A DNA stretch of 64,000 nt from JAYFQF01 sp034927285 (GTDB lineage Bacteria; Bacillota; Peptococcia; DRI-13; UBA5745): contig JAYFQF010000004.1 in assembly GCA_034927285.1 (NCBI GenBank), positions 1-64,000 of the forward strand. Reading direction: 5' to 3'. The position numbers and the translations under genes are program-made. This document shows positions 50,756 to 58,733 of the stretch, piece by piece. How positions within the stretch are numbered: the stretch's first letter is position 1; each line of letters opens with the position of its first letter. The notes beneath the pieces were generated by a model. The model made no database searches. It saw only the letters and a program-made list of their open reading frames with translations, and was not told where the DNA came from.

Positions 50756-51064
50756 ATGGCGCTTAAATTGGCCTTAAAGGTAAACGATCTGGACAATGTG
50801 GCTACGATTTTTGCCAACGATGCCGACAGCTGCGACGAAGCGGAGGTCCGGGACAAAAAAGGCGGGAGAGAGACGGTCAGGGTTCTGGGCCCCATTCCCT
50901 ACGGCCATAAAATTGCGCTCCGGGACATTTGCCCTGGTGAAGATATTATCAAGTACGGCGAGGAGATCGGCACCGCAACCCGCCCGATTACCAAAGGGGA
51001 ACACGTCCATGTCCACAATCTGGACAGCAAGCGGGGCCGCGGCGACTGGAAGGAAGGAAACTGA
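50756..51064 (+). CDS. UxaA/SuyA-type SAF-domain subunit
   Basis: 102 residues forming a SAF domain: LALKVNDLDNVATIFANDADSCDE and IPYGHKIALRDICPGEDIIKYGEEIGTATRPITKGEHVHVHNLDSKRGRG. It is the small, separate N-terminal half of the altronate/galactarate dehydratase superfamily, as in SuyA of sulfolactate sulfo-lyase or split UxaA. It needs the large subunit encoded directly downstream (TGA overlaps the region 1 nt before the next ATG). It binds the metal and substrate with its conserved His residues. Confidence 0.88.
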   Translation: MALKLALKVNDLDNVATIFANDADSCDEAEVRDKKGGRETVRVLGPIPYGHKIALRDICPGEDIIKYGEEIGTATRPITKGEHVHVHNLDSKRGRGDWKEGN

Positions 51065-51065
51065 T

Positions 51066-52229
51066 ATGGAGCTCATGGGATACCTTCGCCCCGACGGGAA
51101 AGTGGGCGCCCGTAATTTTACCGCGGTAATCCCCAGTGTTACCTGTGCCAACGACGTAGCCATGGCCATCTGCAATCAGGTACAGGGCACGGTAACATAT
51201 CTGCACCATCAGGGCTGCTGCCAGCTTCCCCCCGATCTGGAGCGGGTGACGGATACTCTGATAAATATTGGCAAGAGCCCAAATGTGGCAAACGTTCTGG
51301 TGGTCAGCCTGGGTTGTGAGGGCACGGATCACGCCAGGATGGTCAAAGAGATTTCGGAAACCGGAAAACATGTGGAAATTATCCATATCCAGGCTCTGGG
51401 CGGCGTTTCCAGGGCCATTCAGGCCGGCACGGATTTTGCCCGCCGGCTGGTGATCGAAGCCAGCGGTTTGCAAAGAAGTCCCTGGGACATCAGCAAGGTG
51501 GTCATGGCGATCAAGTGCGGGGCTTCGGACGCCACCAGCGGCATGGCTTCAAACTGTGTTATCGGCTATGTGGCCGACAAGTTGGTGGATCTGGGGGCAA
51601 CCGTCGTCTTCGGGGAAACCACCGAGTTTATCGGCGGCGAGCATCTGCTGGCCCGTCGCGGGGCTGCCCCGGAGGTCGGGAATAAAATCCTGAAAATCGT
51701 GGAAGAGATGGAGCGCCGGGCAAAAAGCCTGGGCTGCGATATGCGTAAAGGCCAGCCCACCCCCGGTAATATCGAGGGAGGCTTATCCTCTATTGAGGAA
51801 AAAAGCCTGGGTGCGATCATGAAATCCGGCTGCCGCCCCATTCAGGGAGTTTTGGATTATCCCCAGGCCGTTACTACGGAAAAGGGCCTTTGGATTAAAG
51901 ACACGCCGGGGCGTGAGCCGGAAATTCTGACCGGCATGGCCTGCACCGGCGCGCAGTTTATGATGTTTTCCACCGGACGCGGCGCCCCTCAGGGCTTCCC
52001 CAGCATGCCGGTTATCAAAATCTGCGGCAATCCCAATACGTATACCCGCATGAGCGAAGATATGGATGTTAACGCAGGGCTGATTATTACCGGCGAAAAG
52101 AGCATAGATCAGGTGGGTGAAGAAGCTTTTCAGAAAATGCTGCGGGTCCTTTCCGGAGAGATGACGAAAAACGAGGCTATCCAGTATTTCAGTTCCATCG
52201 ATATCCACGTGCTGGGGCCGGTCATCTGA
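51066..52229 (+). CDS. UxaA/SuyB-type lyase large subunit
   Basis: 387 residues from the ATG at 51066. Signatures of the D-galactarate dehydratase/altronate hydrolase C-terminal family: GYLRPDGKVGARNFTAVIPSVTCAND, HHQGCCQL, LGCEGTD, KCGASDATSGMASNCVIGYVADKLVDLGATVVFGETTEFIGGEHLLARR and MACTGAQFMMFSTGRG. Cysteines in these positions may hold metal. It catalyses beta-elimination (water or sulfite) from a 2-hydroxy acid; the substrate could be altronate, galactarate, sulfolactate or another. The upstream LarA-type racemase suggests a 2-hydroxyacid with two stereoisomers. Confidence 0.88.
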   Translation: MELMGYLRPDGKVGARNFTAVIPSVTCANDVAMAICNQVQGTVTYLHHQGCCQLPPDLERVTDTLINIGKSPNVANVLVVSLGCEGTDHARMVKEISETGKHVEIIHIQALGGVSRAIQAGTDFARRLVIEASGLQRSPWDISKVVMAIKCGASDATSGMASNCVIGYVADKLVDLGATVVFGETTEFIGGEHLLARRGAAPEVGNKILKIVEEMERRAKSLGCDMRKGQPTPGNIEGGLSSIEEKSLGAIMKSGCRPIQGVLDYPQAVTTEKGLWIKDTPGREPEILTGMACTGAQFMMFSTGRGAPQGFPSMPVIKICGNPNTYTRMSEDMDVNAGLIITGEKSIDQVGEEAFQKMLRVLSGEMTKNEAIQYFSSIDIHVLGPVI

Positions 52230-52281
52230 ATAGAGCTGCTTCGGGAAAAGGGGCCCGGTTTACGATAGCGGAGGGTTAAGC

Positions 52282-52365
52282 ATGGATTGTATCAGGCCCA
52301 CCAGATTGGAAATCAATCCGGACGCTTTCAGAAAGAACCTTGAAGCCATCAAAAAGTATAAAAAT
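52282..52365 (+). pseudogene. Alanine racemase N-terminal fragment
   Basis: After a ribosome site (ggaggg) and ATG, the first about 27 codons read like the N-terminus of an alanine racemase (RPTRLEINPDAFRKNLEAIKKY, the usual 'RPTW.EI.LDA...N'). The similarity stops at 52365, where an imperfect mobile-element-like sequence begins. The frame runs on to 52521 without racemase similarity. The rest of the gene, including the PLP lysine, is absent. It is a dead fragment, the last gene of the larA/uxaA-type cluster. Confidence 0.7.
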
Positions 52366-52456
52366 GATATGCTCCCTTCTAAGTCCCAAGCGGTTTTTTA
52401 TTTCACTTGTCTACTCAGATGGGAGCATATCAAAACCAATTTGCGGCAGCCCCTTT
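52365..52456. mobile_element. Mobile-element scar truncating the alanine racemase fragment
   Basis: TGATATGCTCCC (52365-52376) and GGGAGCATATCA (52421-52432) are 12-bp perfect inverted repeats 44 bp apart, flanked by AAA on both sides. Read inward from the right, the sequence TGATATGCTCCC...GTAGACAAGTGAAAT resembles an IS150-group (IS3 family) terminus as I remember it. Immediately right, 52434-52456 repeats the sequence at 22121-22141 (two mismatches), another possible element end. No transposase remains. Confidence 0.5.
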
Positions 52457-52506
52457 ATCATCGCGGGAAAGCGGCTTTTTATAACGTTTTTTTAGTTTCC
52501 TCTGAT

Positions 52507-53676
52507 TCAGCAAAGGCTTAGCTTGACGTTTTTTCCCAGCTGGGCAAGCTGGGCCTCCAGTCGTTTTACCAAGGCCAGCTTAGTGTCAAAGTCGATCTCC
52601 AGCTGTTCGTGGGCGGGGTTTGCCGCCATGCCGAAGAAGATGCTGACGTCGGTGGCCTTCTCAAAAAGGTAATCCGCCAGGAGGGATACGGCGTCGCGCC
52701 TATCCTTGATTTGCAGGGAGAGCATATTGTCCTCCAGGTAAAGATCCCCCAGCTCCACCAGCTTCCTCAAGGTGATGACGCCTTCGGTGACCAGGTCCAC
52801 GCCTTCGATACCGGCCATGGCCGGTATCGTCTCATCGCCGCTTTCAACCATAGGGATAAGCGGCTTTTTCAGGTACTGGCTGACGGTATGGGCGGTGGTC
52901 CCCCCGCAGACGATGTGAGCCCCGGCCTTGGCAAAGAACATTTTCAGGATCTTGTTATCCTCGTTTTTGTTTTCCGGGGGGCCGATGATCATGTTTACCG
53001 CCTGCCGTTCCCGGACCTTCAGCACCAGCACGGTGGTATCGTCATCCAGAGAATCCAGACCCAGCTGCAGACAGGCTTGCCCCAACAAAGCCGCCATCCG
53101 CCGGGGAGAAAGCTCCGGCGAGTACCAGGTCTCCAGAAACCGGATCACATCCTCCCGGAGCCAGCCTTCCGGCATGATCTTACCGATCCCTACGTTGGTG
53201 ACCCCGTCGGTCATCAGCACCAGAAGGTCGTCTTTCTGCAGTTCCAGCCGGGTTTCGTGGATTTCCTTTTCCCCCACAAAACGGACGCCGGTATTATATT
53301 GGCAGGATTTTCCCCCGCGCAATAGAATGGCTCCGGGATTGTCATACTGTACCAGATAAGCATGGTTTTCTTCCACTTGCAGGGCGGTGAAGGTGGCGTA
53401 AGCCAGCTTGCGGACCTTGCAGACCGGCAGGGTGCCGGCCACGGTGTCGATACATTCGTCGATGGGCAGGTTGTGAGCCAGCATGGTACTGAGAATCCTG
53501 GCGGTCAGCGTGGCCTGGATATTGGCTTTGACCCCGGAGCCAAGGCCGTCGGAAAGTACCAGGGTGATCCTGTCCTTGTCTTTATCCTCCAAAAGACAGT
53601 AAAAATCTCCGCAGATGGTTTCCGAATGCTTATTGATGCTGATATGCCCCATTTCCAGGCAGAGATTATCCATCAT
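52507..53676 (-). CDS. SpoIIE/PP2C-family serine phosphatase of the sensory hydrogenase cluster
   Basis: 389 residues. Residues 1-230 are a PP2C/SpoIIE domain: SETICGDFYCLLEDKDKDRITLVLSDGLGSGVKANIQA (metal Asp), LLVLMTDGVTNVG and DDDTTVLVLKV. The remaining 160 residues (MIIGPPENKNEDNKILKMFFAKAGAHIVCGGTTAHTVSQYLKKPL) form a second domain typical of the phosphatases encoded next to PAS-type [FeFe] hydrogenases. Predicted role: dephosphorylates a regulatory protein in response to the adjacent H2 sensor. It starts about 25 bp after the sensor gene stop. Confidence 0.88.
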   Translation of the reverse strand: MMDNLCLEMGHISINKHSETICGDFYCLLEDKDKDRITLVLSDGLGSGVKANIQATLTARILSTMLAHNLPIDECIDTVAGTLPVCKVRKLAYATFTALQVEENHAYLVQYDNPGAILLRGGKSCQYNTGVRFVGEKEIHETRLELQKDDLLVLMTDGVTNVGIGKIMPEGWLREDVIRFLETWYSPELSPRRMAALLGQACLQLGLDSLDDDTTVLVLKVRERQAVNMIIGPPENKNEDNKILKMFFAKAGAHIVCGGTTAHTVSQYLKKPLIPMVESGDETIPAMAGIEGVDLVTEGVITLRKLVELGDLYLEDNMLSLQIKDRRDAVSLLADYLFEKATDVSIFFGMAANPAHEQLEIDFDTKLALVKRLEAQLAQLGKNVKLSLC

Positions 53677-53701
53677 GGCAAAGCTACCTCGAAAATTTTT
53701 C

Positions 53702-55396
53702 TCAGCCTTCTTCCTGATCCATAAGGATGGTATCCTTCAGATCGGCGATGGCCACCTTGGTTTCGGCCACGGTCTCGCCCAAAAGGGAGGCGATTTCATG
53801 AGCGATCCGCTGCTGACGTTCGGCGATGTCGTCGGCCAGATTGGCAGCCTGGACCCTGGCTTTCAGCAGCTGGGATCTGCGCTGCTTTTCCCGGGTGATA
53901 TTTTTCATGATGCAAATGACCGTGCCGTTGGCTTTGTCGCAGAGAAAGACCTGCTCCAGGTATACGTTGTATTCCGCCAAAAAGGCGTATTTGGTCACCT
54001 GGGCCTTGGTCTGGGTAATCATAGACACAAAGTCGAACTCATCCAGGATGCGGGAGACCGGCTGGCCCATCAGGTCCCGGGGCGTCAGGCCGAAGATTTC
54101 GCAGGCCGCCGTGTTTACCTGCTGGATTTTCAGGTCCATATCCACAGCCACGATGGCGTTAGGGGTGATATTGATGATTTTGTCGGAAATAGATTCGGCC
54201 CGTTCCTTCATAAAGGGCAGGCACATGCTGATTCCCGCCTTGCCGTAATAAACGGCCACGGCTTTGTCCCGGCAGGAGGGATAGCCGCACATCCCGCAGT
54301 TCAGCTCGTCGGCCTGGCTGTTTTTCCCCATCTTTTTTAAAATCCCGTCGATTTGTTTTTCCGAGGGCTTCATGTAATATTTTCCCTGGTCGCTGAATAC
54401 GGCCTCCAGGGCCAGCCCGCTCTTGATGTTGAAATCCTCCTCGTTTGGACCCAAGGCAATGCTTTCCACCTGCATTTCACCGGCCAGGGCGGATAGTTCC
54501 TGGCGCTGGAAGGAAGGCCCGCCAACGCAGCTGCCGTTGCAGGCGCTCATTTCGATAAAGCAGCCGGGCAAACGGCCGGCGATCACGTCGTCAATGGCGG
54601 CCATAGATTTCCGCAGACCGTCCACGGAGACATAGCGGTAGCCGGGCTGCCGGGCCATGGTGCGCAGGATGCCGCCGTGGACGGGAAACATACGGGAAAG
54701 ATATTTGGGCCCGTCTGCGGCGGCGGGCTCTCCGGCTCCTTGAACGGCTATGCCTTTTTCCGCCAGCCAATCCTTTAGTTCCTCAAAGGTAACGGCGCAG
54801 CTGACCGAAGAGCCGGCCTCGGCGGCCTCGGCCTTTTTCGATATGCAAGGCCCGATGAAAACCACGGCTTTATCGGGGAAGCGCTCTTTCAGCAAACGGG
54901 CATGGGCCTGCATGGGCGTCATTACGGGCGCCAGGTAAGGAATGGCCTCCTGCTTATGCTTGCGGATATAGGAATTGATCGTGGCGCAGCAGGAGGAAAT
55001 CAAGGTCCGGCCTTCTTTCAGGGCCAGGAGCTTTTCGTACTCCGTTTTGACCAGGTAGGCGCCCTCCGCCGTTTCGAAAGCGTCGTCAAAGCCGGCGGCC
55101 TGCAAGGCCTGCCGCAAAGGGGCAATGCCGGACAGGCCAAAATAAGCGGCAAAGGAGGGAGCGACACTGGCCACGATCCCCACGCCCAGATCCAGCAGTT
55201 CCTGAACCTGGGGAGTGGCACTGACGTCCTGTTTGGCCTTTTGAGGGCAAATTACGGTGCAGTTGCCGCAGAGGATGCATTCGTCCTCAATGATCTGCGC
55301 CTGATGATCTTTAACGGAAATGGATTTCACCGGACAGTAGCGCACGCATTTATAACAATTTTTGCAGTTGGTTTTTTTAAATTGAAGGAAACTCAT
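53702..55396 (-). CDS. hydS: Putative sensory [FeFe] hydrogenase with PAS domain (group C type)
   Basis: 564 residues. Two [4Fe-4S] ferredoxin motifs (CKNCYKCVRYC; CILCGNCTVIC), then an H-cluster domain: ISSCCATINSYIRKH (L1), FIGPCISKKAEAAEAG (L2) and IEMSACNGSCVGGPSF (L3). These depart from catalytic consensus (TSCCPxW, MPCxxKKxE, MACxGGCxxGGGQP). A Cys-rich iron-sulfur segment (LNCGMCGYPSCRDKAVAVYYGKAGISMC) and a PAS domain (ISDKIINITPNAIVAVDMDLKIQQVN) follow, then a coiled coil. This is the layout of HydS-like, putatively H2-sensing proteins. No kinase domain is fused. Confidence 0.9.
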   Translation of the reverse strand: MSFLQFKKTNCKNCYKCVRYCPVKSISVKDHQAQIIEDECILCGNCTVICPQKAKQDVSATPQVQELLDLGVGIVASVAPSFAAYFGLSGIAPLRQALQAAGFDDAFETAEGAYLVKTEYEKLLALKEGRTLISSCCATINSYIRKHKQEAIPYLAPVMTPMQAHARLLKERFPDKAVVFIGPCISKKAEAAEAGSSVSCAVTFEELKDWLAEKGIAVQGAGEPAAADGPKYLSRMFPVHGGILRTMARQPGYRYVSVDGLRKSMAAIDDVIAGRLPGCFIEMSACNGSCVGGPSFQRQELSALAGEMQVESIALGPNEEDFNIKSGLALEAVFSDQGKYYMKPSEKQIDGILKKMGKNSQADELNCGMCGYPSCRDKAVAVYYGKAGISMCLPFMKERAESISDKIINITPNAIVAVDMDLKIQQVNTAACEIFGLTPRDLMGQPVSRILDEFDFVSMITQTKAQVTKYAFLAEYNVYLEQVFLCDKANGTVICIMKNITREKQRRSQLLKARVQAANLADDIAERQQRIAHEIASLLGETVAETKVAIADLKDTILMDQEEG

Positions 55397-55400
55397 GGCT

Positions 55401-55643
55401 TTATCTGCTTTTCAGTACGTATTGATTAAAGGTTTCTTCCAGGTTATCTTTGCTGACGCCTAAGATGAGCTTATCATCCACCTTAATGCTGATCCCGTTG
55501 GCGCATTGACCCAGGCAGAAAGCAGCCTGGACGGTAACGCTGTCCTCCAGTCCGTGCTGGGTGATCAGCTCCTTAGCCTTTTTCATCACATGATAGGAAC
55601 CTCTCTTATGACAGGCACTGCCGATACATACCTGAATAATCAC
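55401..55643 (-). CDS. Small thioredoxin-like [2Fe-2S] ferredoxin (NuoE-like)
   Basis: 80 residues with four cysteines in the thioredoxin-like ferredoxin pattern: CIGSACHKRGS and CLGQCANGIS. It probably carries electrons for the flanking hydrogenase proteins, as in hydrogenase operons with a separate HydC/NuoE-like partner. Its stop lies a few bases before the PAS-hydrogenase start and it begins 15 bp after the upstream hydrogenase gene. Confidence 0.9.
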   Translation of the reverse strand: MIIQVCIGSACHKRGSYHVMKKAKELITQHGLEDSVTVQAAFCLGQCANGISIKVDDKLILGVSKDNLEETFNQYVLKSR

Positions 55644-55658
55644 GAATATTACCCCTCC

Positions 55659-57143
55659 CTACTGCTTATTTTTTTGCTCCTCTCCGGAAGCAGGGCTCTT
55701 TTTCACCAGATCCAGAATGCCGATGGCTTCGGCAATGGTTTTTTCCATGGCCTGCTGGCCGTATTTATCCACTAAAGCCTTATCCTTGGAGCTGTGGGAC
55801 AGGCAGGCGGGTCCTCCGATGCAGCCGTTTTCGCAGGCCATGCCTTCCACGAAGTTTTCCGGCAGCAGGCCTCGGGAAGCTTTTAACAAGGCTGTCCTGC
55901 ACTCCAGAAGCCCATTGCAGGATAAGGCGTTCAGGGAAAATTTCTCCTTTGTGACCCCCCGCTCTTTCAGCGCTTGTTCCACAGCCACGGCCAGGCCGCC
56001 GCTTCTGGCAAAGACACGGCCGAAATAAGAAGCATTGTCCAGTTCGATGGGTTCGAGGGTCTCCATGTCGATGTGCTTGGCATAGATCATGGCCTGCATT
56101 TCCTCAAAGGTCAGCACACAATCCACATACCGGCCCACTTCCGGATTCAGGACCTCGTCTTTTTTAGCGATACAGGGACCGAGGAAAACGACTTTACAGC
56201 CGGGATCCATGTCTTTTAAGCACTTGGCGATCTGGGCCATGGGAGACAGATTATGGGAGATTTTATCCGTCAAAGAAGGATGAAATTTTTTAATATAATT
56301 TACGAAGGCGGGGCAGCAGGAGGAAGTAAGGAAGCCTTTTTCCACCAGTTCCCCGGCCTCCAGCCAGGCTACGATATCGGCGCCCCAGGCCGCTTCGATA
56401 ACGGAATGAAATCCCAGGGCCTTGACTCCGGCCACCACCTGCTCCGTGGACAGGTTGTTATACTGACTGGCGATAGAAGGAGCCACCACGGCGTATACCT
56501 TGTAATTTGAATTATTATCCGAGTCCAGGATCAGACGGATGGCATGGGTGATATAGGATTTATCGGCGATGGCGCCGAAGGGGCACATATAGACGCAGGC
56601 ACCGCAGGAAATGCATTTTTCGTAATCAATGGAAGCTTTGCCGTTTTCACCGTCGATGGTAATGGCTCCGGGCTTGCAGGCATTGACGCAGGGCCGGGTA
56701 TTTTTCACGATGGCCGAATAAGGGCAGGCACTTAAACAACGACCGCATTCGACGCATTTCGATTTGTCGATGACCGCCTTATGATCGATGATGCTGATGG
56801 CATTTTTGGGGCAGGCATTCTGGCAGCGGTGGGCGATACAGCCCCGGCAAGCGGGAGAAACGTGCATGCCGTCCACGGGGCACTCGTCGCAGGCGATGGA
56901 AAGAACCTCCACCACATGGGGATTATCTGGATTTCCGCCCATAGCCAGTTTGACCCGTTCCTGAAGGATGGCCCGCTCTTTATATATACAGCAGCGCATA
57001 GTAGGCGGGGTGCCGTCGGGAATAATACTATTCGGAATATCCAGAAGATGCTGGGCATCCAGGTGATTTTCGTATTGGAGGCGGGCGATCTCCCGCAGGA
57101 CGGTGTATTTCAGCTCCTGCACACTGGTGTCAAATAACGGCAT
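55659..57143 (-). CDS. Monomeric group-B-type [FeFe] hydrogenase
   Basis: 494 residues. N-terminal helical lead (LFDTSVQELKYTVLREIARL), about three [4Fe-4S] motifs (CDECPVDGMHVSPACRGCIAHRCQNACP; CVECGRCLSACP; CISCGACVYMCP) and an H-cluster domain with FLTSSCCPAFVNYIKKFHP (L1), VFLGPCIAKKDEVLNPEV (L2) and EGMACENGCIGGPACL (L3). It fits the monomeric B-group family; catalysis is likely but its direction (H2 evolution or uptake) is uncertain. It is the first gene of the four-gene unit. The maturases HydEFG are not in view. Confidence 0.92.
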   Translation of the reverse strand: MPLFDTSVQELKYTVLREIARLQYENHLDAQHLLDIPNSIIPDGTPPTMRCCIYKERAILQERVKLAMGGNPDNPHVVEVLSIACDECPVDGMHVSPACRGCIAHRCQNACPKNAISIIDHKAVIDKSKCVECGRCLSACPYSAIVKNTRPCVNACKPGAITIDGENGKASIDYEKCISCGACVYMCPFGAIADKSYITHAIRLILDSDNNSNYKVYAVVAPSIASQYNNLSTEQVVAGVKALGFHSVIEAAWGADIVAWLEAGELVEKGFLTSSCCPAFVNYIKKFHPSLTDKISHNLSPMAQIAKCLKDMDPGCKVVFLGPCIAKKDEVLNPEVGRYVDCVLTFEEMQAMIYAKHIDMETLEPIELDNASYFGRVFARSGGLAVAVEQALKERGVTKEKFSLNALSCNGLLECRTALLKASRGLLPENFVEGMACENGCIGGPACLSHSSKDKALVDKYGQQAMEKTIAEAIGILDLVKKSPASGEEQKNKQ

Positions 57144-57557
57144 AAATTATTCCTCCCGATTAAAATATTTGCGATAAGGCCCAGGACAGATGAAAAATCT
57201 TAACCGGGGTTAATTATAGCACGAGATTAAATATTATAATAGATAAAAGAAATATAATACAAAAAGAAAAATAATGGATAAATAATGGATAGAGTATAAA
57301 TGAAAAGTTTCACAATCTACACGTTTTTTAGTATAGGTCAAATTGCCCGGGAAGTCAACTCATGAGACAAAAGGGCGGAATTTGCAGAAAAAAAGGAGAA
57401 TCGAAAAGAGACTTGAATTCAGTGGAAAAAGGAGAACCTAAAGAGCCCTGAAAGGGCCCTGAAAAAAGTCCTGAGAACTCCTGAAAAAGCCTTGGAAGAG
57501 CCTGAAAAGTCCTGAGAACGCCTGAAACCCCTGAGAAAGCCTTGGAAGAACGCTTTC
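57144..57557. other. Promoter region of the hydrogenase operon and an imperfect tandem repeat
   Basis: AT-rich sequence at 57200-57340 contains, read leftward, TGC-TATAAT (57213-57221), an extended -10. From 57430 to 57550 a short-period imperfect repeat is seen: units such as CCTGAGAACTCCTGAAAAAG and CCTTGGAAGAGCCTGAAAAG recur, with a larger unit of about 45 bp occurring nearly twice. No gene is supported here. Confidence 0.5.
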
Positions 57558-57947
57558 CTAAAAGAGGTTGGCCAGGGTCAGCTTCTCTTTTTCCGGAATA
57601 TGCCCGATATGGTGGCGGATGGCGTCCAGCTCAATGCTGGCTTCGGCGATATCCTGGGAGAGAATACGGTTGCGCAGGGTCAGAATACTTTCCGACACCT
57701 TGTCCAGTTCCTGATGATCCACCAGCATGGCCCAAATTCGCTGCTCTTTCTGCCAGCGCTGGTCCAGGGCGGTGCAAAGGGTCAGTCCTTCCGTCCACCG
57801 GCCTTCGTCCAGATACCCGCCGATCTCTTCCACATCGGCTAAAATGGAATCCGCCGCTTTGGTCAGGGCCAGATGGGTATAAATACAAAAGCCGATCAGG
57901 AACACGGTGAGAAGCAGAATAAATATAGGGACCCTATAACGCTTCAT
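57558..57947 (-). CDS. DUF4363 family protein
   Basis: 129 residues with one N-terminal membrane anchor (VPIFILLLTVFLIGFCIYTH) and a helical exported domain (ADVEEIGGYLDEGRWTEGLTLCTALDQRWQKEQRIWAML). It matches the DUF4363 family of spore-formers, commonly encoded next to DUF421 proteins as here: the DUF421 gene lies directly upstream, separated by no more than a few bases. Function unknown; a role in the spore membrane is sometimes suggested. Confidence 0.85.
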   Translation of the reverse strand: MKRYRVPIFILLLTVFLIGFCIYTHLALTKAADSILADVEEIGGYLDEGRWTEGLTLCTALDQRWQKEQRIWAMLVDHQELDKVSESILTLRNRILSQDIAEASIELDAIRHHIGHIPEKEKLTLANLF

Positions 57948-58724
57948 TTATTCTTCTCCTTTCCTTTCTCCCGACCGGCCGGTGGGGTCGGTTTTCGGCC
58001 GCCGCTTTTTTCCCCTGGAGTCCGCCTTTTTTCCGGGATTCCCCCGGGTCTGTCCCTTGGGCTGGATCAGAAGCTGGCGTTGGCTGTTCAAAGCGCCGTA
58101 GAGGATATTTGCCGGGGAGCCGTAATCGTTTTGCCAAAGGAGTTTTTCCAGTTCCTCCCGGGTGAGATCGACGGCAGCCAGATTATTTGAGATGACTTTG
58201 CCGTCCAGGATTAATGGAGTGGGGGGCGGCGCCTCGGGGGGCAGGGGCAAAGAGAGATCCGACAAAGTCACCGGACGGATGGCCGCTTTGGGGATGACGC
58301 TGATCTGGCCGCAGGTTTCCAAAATGGCGTACTCCACCTGGGTGGGATCGGCGTAGCCCTTGATGCGCAAAAGCTCCAGCAGATCCGTCAGATTTAAACG
58401 GTTGTCGGAAAGTTCACTTTCGATGATCCGTCCCCGCTCAATCAGTACTGCCGGTCTGCCGCAGATAAAGCGGCGGATCCGGTTGCTTTTCAGCGTCCAC
58501 CAGGAAAGCGTCAATTGAGTCAGCAAAAGAATCAGCATGGGCACGATACCGGAAAGGAGCGGCAGGTCCGAGGAGGCCATAGGAATGGCCGCCAGCTCGG
58601 AAAGTAAAAGAGTTACCACCAATTCATAAGGCTGCAGTTCGCCGATCTGACGCTTGCCCATAACCCGGAGGATCAGGGTCACCAAGACGATCAGAAAGAT
58701 TGTACGAAAAAAGGTTATCAGCAT
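57948..58724 (-). CDS. DUF421 (YetF-type) membrane protein
   Basis: About 258 residues. Three hydrophobic segments at the start (FFRTIFLIVLVTLILRVMG; LVVTLLLSELAAIPM; IVPMLILLLTQLTL), then the DUF421 soluble domain (RRFICGRPAVLIERGRIIESELSDNRLNLTDLLELLRIKGYADPTQVEYAILETCGQISVIPK). The C-terminal tail is Arg/Lys-rich. I place the start at the ATG 58724, 6 nt after gcaggtg; GTG 58733 is open nine bases upstream. It forms a pair with the DUF4363 gene. Confidence 0.87.
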   Translation of the reverse strand: MLITFFRTIFLIVLVTLILRVMGKRQIGELQPYELVVTLLLSELAAIPMASSDLPLLSGIVPMLILLLTQLTLSWWTLKSNRIRRFICGRPAVLIERGRIIESELSDNRLNLTDLLELLRIKGYADPTQVEYAILETCGQISVIPKAAIRPVTLSDLSLPLPPEAPPPTPLILDGKVISNNLAAVDLTREELEKLLWQNDYGSPANILYGALNSQRQLLIQPKGQTRGNPGKKADSRGKKRRPKTDPTGRSGERKGEE

Positions 58725-58733
58725 CCCATGCAC

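Noticed and set aside
53615..54340. Plus-strand 241-codon frame opposite the PAS-hydrogenase gene
   Set aside because: No start signal or domain; complementary to a well-supported hydrogenase sensor gene.
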